Below are positions 44,756-53,346 of a DNA stretch of 64,000 nt, piece after piece (position 1 is the stretch's first letter; the number at the start of each line of letters is the position of its first letter). The position numbers and the translations under genes are program-made. The stretch lies in contig NZ_JAFCXL010000019.1 of the NCBI RefSeq assembly GCF_049898325.1, positions 37,063 to 101,062 of the forward strand. Reading direction: 5' to 3'. Source of the DNA: JAFCUW01 sp049898325. Its GTDB lineage: Bacteria; Pseudomonadota; Gammaproteobacteria; Burkholderiales; Burkholderiaceae_D. The notes under the pieces are model-generated. The model saw only the letters and a list, made by a program, of their open reading frames with translations. It was not told where the DNA came from and did no database searches.

Positions 44756-46801
44756 ATGCACACTGCTCGCCCCACTTTGCCTTGTCTGACCCTGTTGATG
44801 ACGGCGCTGCTGCTGGCCGGTTGCGCGGGGCCGGTCGCGCGGGTGGCGCTGGAGACGCCGGCCCCGCTGGCCGCCGGCGCCAGCGCCACCCTGGCCGTGC
44901 TGGAGACGACCGACGTCCACGCCAACGTGATCGGCTACGACTACTACAAGCTGGCCGAGGACAAGTCGTTCGGACTCGACCGGGCCGCCACCCTGATCGC
45001 GCGCGCCCGCGCCGAGTTCCCCAACACGCTCCTGCTCGACAATGGCGACACCATCCAGGGCACCGCGCTGGCCGATTACCAGGCCATGGTCAAGCCGCTC
45101 GCCTGCACCGACACCCTGGCCGTCTACAAGGTGATGAACCGGCTGGGCATGGAAGGGGGCGGCATCGGCAACCATGAATTCAATTATGGCCTGGCCTACC
45201 TGAACCAGGTCACCGGCAGCCGCTTCGAGGTCGACGGCGTCGATCCCGCCCAGCCCCGCTGCGCCGGCCCCGCCTTTCCGCAGGTGCTGGCCAATGTCTA
45301 CAGCAGCAGGACGCGCAGGCAGCTGTTTGCGCCCTTCCACATCATCGACAAGCGCATCAGCGCCACCGGCGCCGACGGCAAGGCCGTGAGCGCCATCGTC
45401 AAGGTGGGCATCATCGGTTTCACCCCGCCCACCATCGTTGAATGGGACAAGCGCTGGCTCGACGGCAAGGTCTACACGGAAGGGGTGCGCGAGACGGCCG
45501 AAAAATATGTGCCGCAGATGCGCGCCGCCGGCGCCGACATCGTCATCGCCATTTCGCACGGCGGGCTCGATAACAGCCCGTACGCGCCGTCGATGGAAAA
45601 CGCCAACTGGTACCTGGCGCAAGTGCCCGGCATCGATGCCATGCTGATCGGCCACTCGCACCAGGTGTTTCCGAACGCCGCCAGCGCCGTCGCCCAGTTC
45701 AATCTGCCCGGCGTCGACAAGGCGGCCGGCACCGTCAACGGCGTGCCTACCACCATGGCCAACCTGTGGGGCAAGCACCTGGGCGTGATCGGCCTGCGCC
45801 TGCAATGGGATGGCGCGCACTGGCTGATCGACAAATCGCGCACCACCGTGGAGGCGCGCGGCGCCCAGCAGGCCGACAAGTCCTTCGTCGCCGCCGATCC
45901 GGCCATCGTGGCGCTCGTCGCCGCCGAGCACGCGGCCACCATCGACTACGTCAAGACCCCGGTGGGCGCCAGCGCGTTTCGTATGTCGAGCTACTTTGCC
46001 GACGTGGGCGAGGTGAGCGCGATCGCCCCCGTCAACCTGGCGCAGGCCGACTACGTGGCCCGCTACGTCCAGGCCAATCTGCCCCAGTACGCCGCGCTGC
46101 CGGTGCTGTCGATGGCCTCGGCCTTCAAGAGCGGCTCGGCCGGCGTGTCCGACTACACCGACGTCCCCGCCGGCACGCTGGCGCTCAATAATGCGGCCGA
46201 CCTGTACCTGTACCCGAACACCCTGTACGCGGTGAAGATCGACGGCGCCGGCCTGAAGGCCTGGCTCGAGCACAGCGCCGGGCGCTTCAATACCATCGAT
46301 CCGGCCCGCGCCGCCCCGCAGGAGCTGATCAATCCGTCTTTTCCCAGCTATAACTTCGACATGCCCACCACCAGCGCGCTGCAATACGAGATCGATCTCA
46401 CGCGCGCGCCCGGCCAGCGCATCGTCAATCTGCGCTACCGCGACCAGGCGGTGGCAGCGCACGCGCAGTTCATCGTCGCCACCAATAACTACCGCGCCAG
46501 CGGCGGCGGCGGTTTTCCCGGCCTCGATGGCAGCAAGACCGTGCTGGCGTCGCCCGACGCCAACCGCGATGTGCTGATCGGCTGGATCAAGGGGGCGAAA
46601 CAGCTGACCATGGCCGCGCATGGCGCCCAGCGCAGCTGGCGCTTCGCGAAAGTGCGCACCGCCGGGCCGGTGGTGTTCCATGGCGCGCCCGGCAAACTGG
46701 CGCTGGCGCAGGCGGCGGGGATCGCCAATGTGACGCAGTTGCAGGCCGATGATGGCGCCGGCAAGGGCTTCGCCCTGTACGGGCTGGACCTGGCGAAGTA
46801 G
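44756..46801 (+). CDS. cpdB: 2',3'-cyclic-nucleotide 2'-phosphodiesterase / 3'-nucleotidase CpdB (lipoprotein form)
   Basis: Periplasmic bifunctional nucleotidase that salvages RNA-derived nucleotides. The 681-residue protein has a lipoprotein signal (lipobox LLAGC, Cys23), so it is membrane-anchored rather than soluble. The metallophosphoesterase domain has Asp53/His55 (TTDVHANV), GDTIQG (97-102), GNHEFNYG (138-145) and GHSHQVFP; the C-terminal 5'-nucleotidase domain has ALNNAADLYLYPNTL and YRASGGGGFPG. ATG 44756 is chosen because it heads the signal peptide; an ATG at 44693 is in frame but lies in an inverted repeat. Confidence 0.93.
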   Translation: MHTARPTLPCLTLLMTALLLAGCAGPVARVALETPAPLAAGASATLAVLETTDVHANVIGYDYYKLAEDKSFGLDRAATLIARARAEFPNTLLLDNGDTIQGTALADYQAMVKPLACTDTLAVYKVMNRLGMEGGGIGNHEFNYGLAYLNQVTGSRFEVDGVDPAQPRCAGPAFPQVLANVYSSRTRRQLFAPFHIIDKRISATGADGKAVSAIVKVGIIGFTPPTIVEWDKRWLDGKVYTEGVRETAEKYVPQMRAAGADIVIAISHGGLDNSPYAPSMENANWYLAQVPGIDAMLIGHSHQVFPNAASAVAQFNLPGVDKAAGTVNGVPTTMANLWGKHLGVIGLRLQWDGAHWLIDKSRTTVEARGAQQADKSFVAADPAIVALVAAEHAATIDYVKTPVGASAFRMSSYFADVGEVSAIAPVNLAQADYVARYVQANLPQYAALPVLSMASAFKSGSAGVSDYTDVPAGTLALNNAADLYLYPNTLYAVKIDGAGLKAWLEHSAGRFNTIDPARAAPQELINPSFPSYNFDMPTTSALQYEIDLTRAPGQRIVNLRYRDQAVAAHAQFIVATNNYRASGGGGFPGLDGSKTVLASPDANRDVLIGWIKGAKQLTMAAHGAQRSWRFAKVRTAGPVVFHGAPGKLALAQAAGIANVTQLQADDGAGKGFALYGLDLAK

Positions 46802-46810
46802 CGTGCCGCG

Positions 46811-47128
46811 CTAGTTCAGCCGGGCTTTTTCCTGCTGCACCAGGATGAACGGGTGCACCACCGAGGTCCACAGCATGCTGGCCGCTTCCGTCCAGGCCTG
46901 GGCCTGCTCGTCGCTGACCTTGCCCACCTTGCCGTCGGCCAGCCAGGCGCCGATGCTGGCCTTGTCGTCGTGCGAGATGCGCACGGCGACCTCGATCAGG
47001 TCGAGATCGGGGCTGACGAAAATCACCGCGCCCTGGGCAAAATGGCGTTGCAGTTCGGCCCACGGCAGGCGCGCCGTTTCGCTGTTGATTTTATGGTGCA
47101 GTTCGAGGTCTTTGTCGGGATTGAGCAT
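46811..47128 (-). CDS. DUF2288-type protein
   Basis: A 105-residue soluble protein with the features of the DUF2288 family: LPWAELQRHFAQGAVIFVSPDLDLIEVA and a C-terminal FILVQQEKARLN. Function unknown. ATG 47128 (MLNPDKDLELH) is preferred; a longer frame begins at 47278 in the RES gene. It lies nine bases after cpdB and points the other way. Confidence 0.75.
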   Translation of the reverse strand: MLNPDKDLELHHKINSETARLPWAELQRHFAQGAVIFVSPDLDLIEVAVRISHDDKASIGAWLADGKVGKVSDEQAQAWTEAASMLWTSVVHPFILVQQEKARLN

Positions 47129-47181
47129 GGTGGGTCTGGATAAGTAAGCAATACGTTCGAGCGGGGTCAATAAAAATGCCG

Positions 47182-47895
47182 TCAGAGCGCTTCGATGACG
47201 GGCTGCGGCGTGCCGGCCCAGGTCAGGCGGTAGGCGCCGCCCTTGCGGGTGTTGCTCACCAGGGCCGGGCGAAAGCATGCCAGGTTGGTGCCGCCGTCAA
47301 GGCGCACGCTGGGGAAGATCACCCCCATCGAGCCTAGTTCGAGCAGGGTGGCGGCCAGCGCCTGCGAGGCGATGTAGCTGTCGCCGGCCAGCACGGCCGC
47401 AAACGGCGCCTGCCCGGCCACCTCGCGCAGGTCGTGGAAAGTGCCCGTGAAGTCCGACAGCATCACCTGGTAGGTGACGCTGTCGTCGAAGCGGCCGATT
47501 TCCTGGTATTCGACGGTTTTATGGAAGGTGATTTCGGCCAGCGCCGTGTCGATCTCGAAGGCGCAGTACCAGGCGCCCCGTTCGCCGTCGTTGAAGCGGC
47601 TCCCTTCCGGGCGCGGATAGGTGTAGGCGGCATTGATGATGCGGAAATTGGGCACGCCGAACACCAGTTCATCGACGCCGATGCCGGGCAGGCTGCCGTA
47701 TTCGCCGCGCAGGCGCTCGTTGGTGGCGTTATCGAGCTCGAACAGGTCGGCCAGCACGGCCGCGTCGTCGGCCAGCGGCGCCAGCACGGAGTCCTCGAGG
47801 TCGGCAAAGCGCGACGGGATCAGGCGGCAGGTGTCGAACTGGCGCAGCAGGGTCAATGGTGGCAGCGTCGGATTGGGCAAGGTCAGCAGGCTCAT
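47182..47895 (-). CDS. RES-domain toxin of an Xre-RES toxin-antitoxin pair
   Basis: A 237-residue RES-domain protein. Known RES toxins (for example MbcT, ParT-type) degrade or ADP-ribosylate using NAD+ as substrate. The name-giving residues are visible: Arg100 (GSRFNDGERGAWYCAF), Glu121 (ALAEITFHK) and Ser196 (GVIFPSVRLDGGTN). ATG 47895 overlaps the antitoxin stop by four bases (ATGA), giving coupled translation with antitoxin first. A preceding in-frame extension would overlap the antitoxin and is rejected. DUF2288 gene follows 53 bases later. Confidence 0.9.
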   Translation of the reverse strand: MSLLTLPNPTLPPLTLLRQFDTCRLIPSRFADLEDSVLAPLADDAAVLADLFELDNATNERLRGEYGSLPGIGVDELVFGVPNFRIINAAYTYPRPEGSRFNDGERGAWYCAFEIDTALAEITFHKTVEYQEIGRFDDSVTYQVMLSDFTGTFHDLREVAGQAPFAAVLAGDSYIASQALAATLLELGSMGVIFPSVRLDGGTNLACFRPALVSNTRKGGAYRLTWAGTPQPVIEAL

Positions 47896-48329
47896 AGACC
47901 CCCGCGGCGCGCGTCGAGCAACTTGCGCACCGTTTGCATCGCCAGCAGGCCGCCGGCCAGCATCTGCGACAGGGGCGTGCGCCCGCCGAACACGGGATTG
48001 GTATTGGGCAGCGCCACCCACTCGTCGGCCAGTTTGTCGCCGTACAGGATGTGCAGGGCCTTGTAGATGCCCAGCAGGTAGGAGATGCGCGTGATGCGGT
48101 CCACCTCGAGCACCCGGTCGGGGTTCTTTTTCCACTCGTAGAAGGTGGACGAGGACAGGCCGCCCAGCAGTTCGCGGGCGTCTTCGTCGCGCAGCTGCCA
48201 CGCTGCCGTCAGCTTGAAAAAGCCGCTCAGGGCGGACTTCGACAGGCGCTCGCGCTCGGCGCGGTTGTTCAGGTCGACCAGTTCGGCCGGCTCGTAGCGA
48301 CTCTTGGGATAGGCGTAGGCTGCATTCAT
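47892..48329 (-). CDS. Xre-family antitoxin (MbcA/ParS/Xre toxin-binding domain)
   Basis: A 145-residue antitoxin. The middle part (about 35-95, ALSGFFKLTAAWQLRDEDARELLGGLSSSTFYEWKK region) is the Xre-like helix-turn-helix and the C-terminus (VALPNTNPVFGGRTPLSQMLAGG) is the DUF2384 toxin-binding domain that caps the RES active site. The ATG has a GGAG ribosome-binding site five bases upstream. A textbook promoter overlapped by a 16-base palindrome lies immediately upstream, fitting autorepression by the antitoxin. Confidence 0.9.
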   Translation of the reverse strand: MNAAYAYPKSRYEPAELVDLNNRAERERLSKSALSGFFKLTAAWQLRDEDARELLGGLSSSTFYEWKKNPDRVLEVDRITRISYLLGIYKALHILYGDKLADEWVALPNTNPVFGGRTPLSQMLAGGLLAMQTVRKLLDARRGGL

Positions 48330-48344
48330 GATGGCTCCGGTGAT

Positions 48345-48360
48345 GGAGTATTTATACTCC
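48345..48360. promoter_or_regulatory. Palindromic operator over the Xre-RES -10 element
   Basis: GGAGTAT - TT - ATACTCC, a perfect 7+2+7 inverted repeat. It spans the -10 element (48356-48351) and ends just before the expected transcription start, so a bound Xre-type dimer would block RNA polymerase. Confidence 0.72.
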
Positions 48361-48379
48361 GGTTTCGGAAAGGTTGCAA
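48351..48379 (-). promoter_or_regulatory. Sigma-70 promoter of the Xre-RES operon
   Basis: Minus strand: -35 TTGCAA (48379-48374), 17-base spacer, -10 TATAAA (48356-48351). The predicted start is about 15 bases before the antitoxin ATG, and the ribosome-binding GGAG fits inside that leader. Confidence 0.78.
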
Positions 48380-48401
48380 GGGTGCGCCGCCGCGCGCGCC
48401 G

Positions 48402-50096
48402 TCACGCCGGTTCGGCGTGCTCGACCAGCAGCTGCACCTTGGTGACGCCGTTGTATTCGTTGGCGTCGAGGCGGAACGCCACCCGCGCCCGCTCGCCCAC
48501 GGCCGCCGTGTGGCCGAACCAGATGGCGTCGAAGCGCTGGCCGTTGCGCTCGAGCAGCAGTTTCAGGTGGCGCTCCTTGAGGATGCGCTGGCTGACGACG
48601 CGAAATTCGTCGCAGAACACGGGCGGCGCGAAACCCTGGCCCCACACTTCGCCATCCATCAGTGCGATGAAGGCGGTGGTGTAATAGGCGTCTTCGAGCG
48701 GGCCGTCCGTTTCGATCACCCGTTCGAGCTGGGCGGTGCTCAGCCAGGCCTTGCCGACTTCTTCGAAGGCGGCGGAAAACGCCTCGAACGCGTCGGCGCG
48801 CAGGGTCAGGCCGGCCGCCATGGCGTGGCCGCCGAACTTGTCGATCAGGCTGGGGGCGCGCTTGGACACCAGGTCGAGCGCGTCGCGCAGGTGAAAGCCG
48901 GGAATCGAGCGGCCCGAGCCCTTGATGAAGCCGTCGGCGCCGGGGGCGAAGGTGATGGTGGGCCGGAAGTACTTTTCCTTCAGGCGCGAGGCGACGATGC
49001 CGATCACGCCCTGGTGCCAGCCGGCGTCGAAGACGGTGATGGTGCTGCTGTCGGCAGGCTCGTAGGCGTCGAGCTGGAGCAGGGCGGTGTCCTGCATGTC
49101 GGCCTCGATCTCGCGGCGCTTGAGGTTGATTTCATTGAGCTGCTGGGCGATCGCCCAGGCCCGGCCCTCGTCGTCGGTGACGAGGCATTCTATCCCCAGC
49201 GACATGTCGTCGAGCCGCCCGGCGGCGTTCAGGCGCGGGCCCAGCGCGAAGCCCAGGTCGAACGGCGAGGCGCTGCGCGCTTCGCGCCCGGCCACCCGGA
49301 ACAGGGCGGCCACGCCCGCGTGCATGCGTCCGGCGCGCATGCGCTTGATGCCCTGGGCGACCAGGATGCGGTTGTTCGGGTCGAGCTTGACGACGTCGGC
49401 CACGGTGCCCAGCGCGACCAGGTCGAGCAGGCTGTCGAGCTTGGGCTGGCTGGCGGCGTCGAACACGCCGCGCCGGCGCAGTTCGGCGCGCAGCGCCAGC
49501 AACACATAGAACACCACGCCGACCCCGGCCAGGTGCTTGCTGGGGAAGCCGCACTCGGGCTGGTTCGGATTGACGATCACGCGCGCGGCCGGCAGGGCGT
49601 CGCCGGGCAGGTGGTGGTCGGTGACGACCACTTCGATGCCGCGCCGGTTCGCTTCGAGCACGCCGTCGATGCTGGCGATGCCGTTGTCGACGGTGATGAT
49701 GATGTCGGGCGACTTTTCGCGCGCCGTCAGGGCGACGATCTCGGGGGTGAGGCCATAGCCGTACTCGAAGCGGTTCGGCACGATGAAGTCGACGGTGGCG
49801 CCCATCGCGCGCAAGCCGCGCAGGGCGACGGCGCAGGCGGTGGCGCCGTCGCAGTCGTAGTCGGCGACGATCACCATTTTCTTGCCGGCGCCGATGGCGT
49901 CAGCCAGGAACACGGCGGCCGCGCCGATGTGCAGCAGGCCGGCCGGCGCGATCAGCGACGCCAGGTCGCTCGACAGTTCGCGGGCATCGGTCAGGCCGCG
50001 CGCGGCGTACAGGCGCGCCAGCACGGGGTGCACGCCGCCCTGGCGCAGCATTTCGGAATGGCGGAAGGAACAGGGGCGGATGGCGATACGGGTCAT
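48402..50096 (-). CDS. recJ: Single-stranded-DNA-specific exonuclease RecJ
   Basis: 5'-to-3' ssDNA exonuclease for recombination and repair. The 564 residues (E. coli 577) contain the DHH-family motifs DYDCDG at about 77 and TDHH at about 157, then LNAAGRLDDM, GIVASRLKEKY and the DHHA1 motif GGHAMAAGL. ATG 50096 (MTRIAIRPCSF) is the natural start; the frame is open further upstream but crosses an intergenic gap. The rpfE-like gene lies immediately upstream on the same strand. Confidence 0.96.
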   Translation of the reverse strand: MTRIAIRPCSFRHSEMLRQGGVHPVLARLYAARGLTDARELSSDLASLIAPAGLLHIGAAAVFLADAIGAGKKMVIVADYDCDGATACAVALRGLRAMGATVDFIVPNRFEYGYGLTPEIVALTAREKSPDIIITVDNGIASIDGVLEANRRGIEVVVTDHHLPGDALPAARVIVNPNQPECGFPSKHLAGVGVVFYVLLALRAELRRRGVFDAASQPKLDSLLDLVALGTVADVVKLDPNNRILVAQGIKRMRAGRMHAGVAALFRVAGREARSASPFDLGFALGPRLNAAGRLDDMSLGIECLVTDDEGRAWAIAQQLNEINLKRREIEADMQDTALLQLDAYEPADSSTITVFDAGWHQGVIGIVASRLKEKYFRPTITFAPGADGFIKGSGRSIPGFHLRDALDLVSKRAPSLIDKFGGHAMAAGLTLRADAFEAFSAAFEEVGKAWLSTAQLERVIETDGPLEDAYYTTAFIALMDGEVWGQGFAPPVFCDEFRVVSQRILKERHLKLLLERNGQRFDAIWFGHTAAVGERARVAFRLDANEYNGVTKVQLLVEHAEPA

Positions 50097-50149
50097 GGCG
50101 AAAATTGTCCGGGTAGGTAAATGCGGTAAATAGTGGCGAACGGGCCAGA

Positions 50150-51175
50150 TCAGCCCAGCAGGCGCTCCAGGCTGTGGCGGCGCCAGAAGCTGCGCTGCGA
50201 CAGGGCGCTGACGCGCGCCTCGATCAGCGCGCTGCGGTGGCTGAGCACGAGGCGCAGTGTGAGCCCGCCCTTGACGGCGGCCAGCGCCGGCGCCAGCAGT
50301 TCGGTGTCGATGCGGCCCATCTGCACGAGCCAGTCGGCCCAGTCGCCGCCCAGTGCGGGGCCGATCAGCGACGCTTCGACAAAGCCGGCCGGCCGCGCGG
50401 GCGTTGCCAGCCATGGCCCGAACGGACCGTGCACGACCGGCCCCAGCGCCGCCATCCACGGCGGCGCGTTGGCGCTGGCGAAGGCCATGGCGCCGGCCGG
50501 CGCCGGCGCCGCTGCCGCCGCGCCCCACGGCCAGAAGCCATTGATGGCGGGCAGGCCGCGCGCCTCGCGCTCGGCGTTGGCGGGATGATCATGCCACAGC
50601 ATCTGCACCTCGTTTTGCAGCTTGCGGTAGGCCAGCGCGCACGCACCCTGCGGCATCGAGTCGGTCAGGTTCATGCCGCCGGTGGCGTCGGGGCTGGCGG
50701 TATCGAGCGTGGCCCAGTCGCCGGCGCGCATGAACCAGGTGAGGGCGTCGCCATATAACAAGGTGTGGCCGTCCTCGTCGAAATACGGGCGCGCGCTGTC
50801 GTACAGGGCGCGCGCATGCGACTCGACCAGTCCCAGCCGGCGAGCATCGCCCATCAGCAGGTGGGTGCGGGCGATTTCGATGTGGGCCGGGTGGACGATC
50901 AGCCAGCTGTCGGAGCCCGGGTCGAGGCCGTAGCCGCGCATGACGGCGGCTGCGAAGGGCAGGCCGGCGTGATCGCTGCCGGCCAGGCCCAGCGCATGCG
51001 CCAGCAGCCGTTCGTGCGGCAGGCTGCGGGCGAAGCCGTCGTCGCTGCGGCGTGAAAAGCGGGCGCTGCGCGAGAGCAGCGCGGCCAGGTTCGGCGCCTT
51101 CAGGACGCGCACCAGGTCGGCGGCCAGTTCATCAGGGGGCAGGGCAAACGGCAATACAAGCGTCAATTCGGTCAT
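50150..51175 (-). CDS. RpfE-like conserved protein (often annotated as phosphoglycerate mutase-like/regulatory)
   Basis: A 341-residue soluble protein with no motif of known catalytic function that I can point to; it resembles proteins named regulatory protein, RpfE type in Xanthomonas, and lies beside recJ as there. Conserved-looking segments include LPHERLLAHALGL, ADPVHL-type region SWLIVHPAHIEIARTHLLMGD and MLWHDHPANAEREARGLPAINGFWPWG. ATG 51175 (MTELTLVLPFALP) is preferred over an upstream start in the intergenic region. Function unknown; the RpfE label is by resemblance and synteny. Confidence 0.65.
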   Translation of the reverse strand: MTELTLVLPFALPPDELAADLVRVLKAPNLAALLSRSARFSRRSDDGFARSLPHERLLAHALGLAGSDHAGLPFAAAVMRGYGLDPGSDSWLIVHPAHIEIARTHLLMGDARRLGLVESHARALYDSARPYFDEDGHTLLYGDALTWFMRAGDWATLDTASPDATGGMNLTDSMPQGACALAYRKLQNEVQMLWHDHPANAEREARGLPAINGFWPWGAAAAAPAPAGAMAFASANAPPWMAALGPVVHGPFGPWLATPARPAGFVEASLIGPALGGDWADWLVQMGRIDTELLAPALAAVKGGLTLRLVLSHRSALIEARVSALSQRSFWRRHSLERLLG

Positions 51176-51332
51176 GCCGCCATTGTAGGGCATCGGCCGG
51201 CGCCACGGCGGGCGGCCGCCGCCAAGGGGCGCGCCCTTGCCCTGTCCTGGGAACAATTGTGTTGTGACAAGCTCACACCGCCCGAGTTTGTGTGGCACAC
51301 TTCGCTCTTACCCGCATTTCCCGTTGGAGCAC

Positions 51333-52595
51333 ATGAGCATCATCCAGAATCTGCCGTATGAATGGCTGGTCGGCCTGCGCTATACGCGCGCCGGCAAGCG
51401 CAGTGGCCGCAACAGTTTTATCTCCTTCATTTCGCTCATTTCCGTGGCCGGCATCGCCCTTGGCGTGGCCGCCCTGATCGTGGTGCTGTCGGTGATGAAC
51501 GGCTTCCAGAAAGAGGTCACCGACCGCATGCTGTCGGTGCTGGCCCACGTCGAGGTGTTCGATCCGCGCGGCGCGCTGCCGGACTGGCAGGCCTCGACCC
51601 GCGAAGCGTTCAAGAATCCCGCCGTCAAGGGCGCCGCGCCCTTCGTCGAAACCCAGGGCATGCTGGTGCGCGACGTCATGCGCCCGGCCATCATCCGCGG
51701 CGTGCTGCCCGAGGAAGAGGGCAAGGTGTCCGACGTGGCGCGGCAAATGAAGGCGGGCAGCTTCAGCGACCTCAAACCGGGCTCGTTTAACATCGTCATG
51801 GGTTACGCCCTGGCCGGCGCGCTCAACCTGTCGATCGGCGACAAGGTAACGATGCTGCTGGCGCAGGCGCAAACCACCCCGGCCGGCATGCTGCCGCGCA
51901 CCCGCACCTTCACCCTGGCCGGTATTTTCGAGGCGGGTCACTACGAATTCGATTCCGGCCTGGCCTTCATCAGCCTGGAAGACGCGGAAAAAATGGAGCG
52001 GCTCGACGGCCCGTCCGGCCTGCGCCTGCGCATCGACGACATGCACCAGGCGCCGCAAGTGGCGCAGCAGCTGAAAAACAGCATGAGCGGCCCGCTGGTG
52101 GTGCGCGACTGGTCGCAGGCCAACGCCACCTGGTTCGCCGCCGTGCAGACGGAGAAGAAGATGATGTTCATCATCCTGACCCTGATCATCGCGGTGGCCG
52201 CCTTCAACCTCGTCTCCACGCTCGTCATGACGGTGACGGACAAGCAGGCCGACATCGCCATCTTGCGCACGCTCGGTGCTTCGCCCCGCTCGATCATGAA
52301 GATCTTCATGATCCAGGGCGCGCTGGTGGGCCTGATGGGGATGGCCATCGGCGTCGGTTTCGGCGTGCTGGTGGCGATGAATATCGACGTCATCGTGCCT
52401 TTCATCGAGCACCTGCTGGGCGTGCAGTTCCTGTCCAAGGACATTTACTTCATCAGCACCGTGCCGTCCGACCTGCGCTGGCCCGACGTCGCCAAGATCG
52501 GCGTGCTGGCGGTGGTGCTGGCCTTCCTGGCCACCCTGTATCCAAGCTACGCCGCTTCGCGCGTGAAACCTGCGGAGGCGCTGCGTTATGAATAA
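51333..52595 (+). CDS. lolC: Lipoprotein-releasing ABC transporter permease LolC
   Basis: Inner-membrane subunit of LolCDE, which releases outer-membrane lipoproteins to LolA. The 420 residues have an N-terminal helix after the YEWLVGLRYTRAGKR box, a large periplasmic domain (about 60-260) and three helices in the C-terminal half (FNLVSTLVMTVTDKQADIAILRTLGAS and following). ATG 51333 has a TTGGAG ribosome-binding site. Its stop overlaps the lolD start by eight bases. In many betaproteobacteria one LolC/E protein serves as the only permease. Confidence 0.94.
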   Translation: MSIIQNLPYEWLVGLRYTRAGKRSGRNSFISFISLISVAGIALGVAALIVVLSVMNGFQKEVTDRMLSVLAHVEVFDPRGALPDWQASTREAFKNPAVKGAAPFVETQGMLVRDVMRPAIIRGVLPEEEGKVSDVARQMKAGSFSDLKPGSFNIVMGYALAGALNLSIGDKVTMLLAQAQTTPAGMLPRTRTFTLAGIFEAGHYEFDSGLAFISLEDAEKMERLDGPSGLRLRIDDMHQAPQVAQQLKNSMSGPLVVRDWSQANATWFAAVQTEKKMMFIILTLIIAVAAFNLVSTLVMTVTDKQADIAILRTLGASPRSIMKIFMIQGALVGLMGMAIGVGFGVLVAMNIDVIVPFIEHLLGVQFLSKDIYFISTVPSDLRWPDVAKIGVLAVVLAFLATLYPSYAASRVKPAEALRYE

Positions 52596-53325
52596 GCCTG
52601 ACATGAATCAGCCTGAGGTCTTCAATCAGGCAGGCACCGGGCAGGCCGCCGTGCCGGTCCTCAGTTGCACCGGCCTGGGCAAGACCTTCCGCCAGGGCGA
52701 TTACGCCGTCGACGTCTTAAATAGCGTCGACTTCACTATTTTCCCCGGCGAGCGCGTCGCCATCGTCGGCGCCTCCGGCTCCGGCAAGTCGACCCTGCTG
52801 CACCTGCTGGGCGGGCTCGACACGCCCACCCGCGGCACGGTGCGTTTGAATGGCGAGGATTTCGCCGGTCTGTCGGAATCGCGCCGCGGTGAGTTGCGCA
52901 ACCGTGACCTGGGTTTCGTCTACCAGTTCCACCACCTGCTGCCCGAGTTCTCGGCCCTCGACAACGTGGCCATGCCGCTGTTGATCCGGCGCCAGAAGCG
53001 CGCCGACGCCAACGCCAGCGCGGGCGCCATCCTGACCCGGGTGGGCCTGTCGAAGCGGGTGATTCACCGCCCCGGCGAATTGTCGGGCGGCGAGCGTCAA
53101 CGCGTGGCGCTGGCGCGGGCCCTGGTGACGCAGCCGGCCTGCGTGCTGGCCGATGAACCGACCGGCAACCTCGATCACGCCACCGCCCAGTCGATCTTCG
53201 ACCTGATGCTCGAACTGTCGACCAGGCTGGGCACCGCCTTCGTCATCGTCACCCACGACATCGAACTGGCGCGCCGCTGCGACCGCGTGTACCGCCTGAC
53301 CGAGCACGGCTTGCAGCCGGCCTGA
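52588..53325 (+). CDS. lolD: Lipoprotein-releasing ABC transporter ATP-binding protein LolD
   Basis: ATPase of the Lol release complex, 245 residues. Walker A GASGSGKST (61-69), Q-loop FVYQFHHLLPEF, signature LSGGERQRV and Walker B VLADEPTGNLD are intact. The first about 22 residues are an unconserved Gln/Asn-rich leader, so an internal start is possible. It overlaps lolC by eight bases and is 21 bases before tatD. Confidence 0.95.
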   Translation: MNKPDMNQPEVFNQAGTGQAAVPVLSCTGLGKTFRQGDYAVDVLNSVDFTIFPGERVAIVGASGSGKSTLLHLLGGLDTPTRGTVRLNGEDFAGLSESRRGELRNRDLGFVYQFHHLLPEFSALDNVAMPLLIRRQKRADANASAGAILTRVGLSKRVIHRPGELSGGERQRVALARALVTQPACVLADEPTGNLDHATAQSIFDLMLELSTRLGTAFVIVTHDIELARRCDRVYRLTEHGLQPA

Positions 53326-53346
53326 GCGCAGGTCGAACGGCGCAGC

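Noticed and set aside
48402..50528. N-terminal extension of RecJ to 50528
   Set aside because: It would cross the recJ-rpfE gap and read the rpfE-like gene in another frame; RecJ length is normal from 50096.
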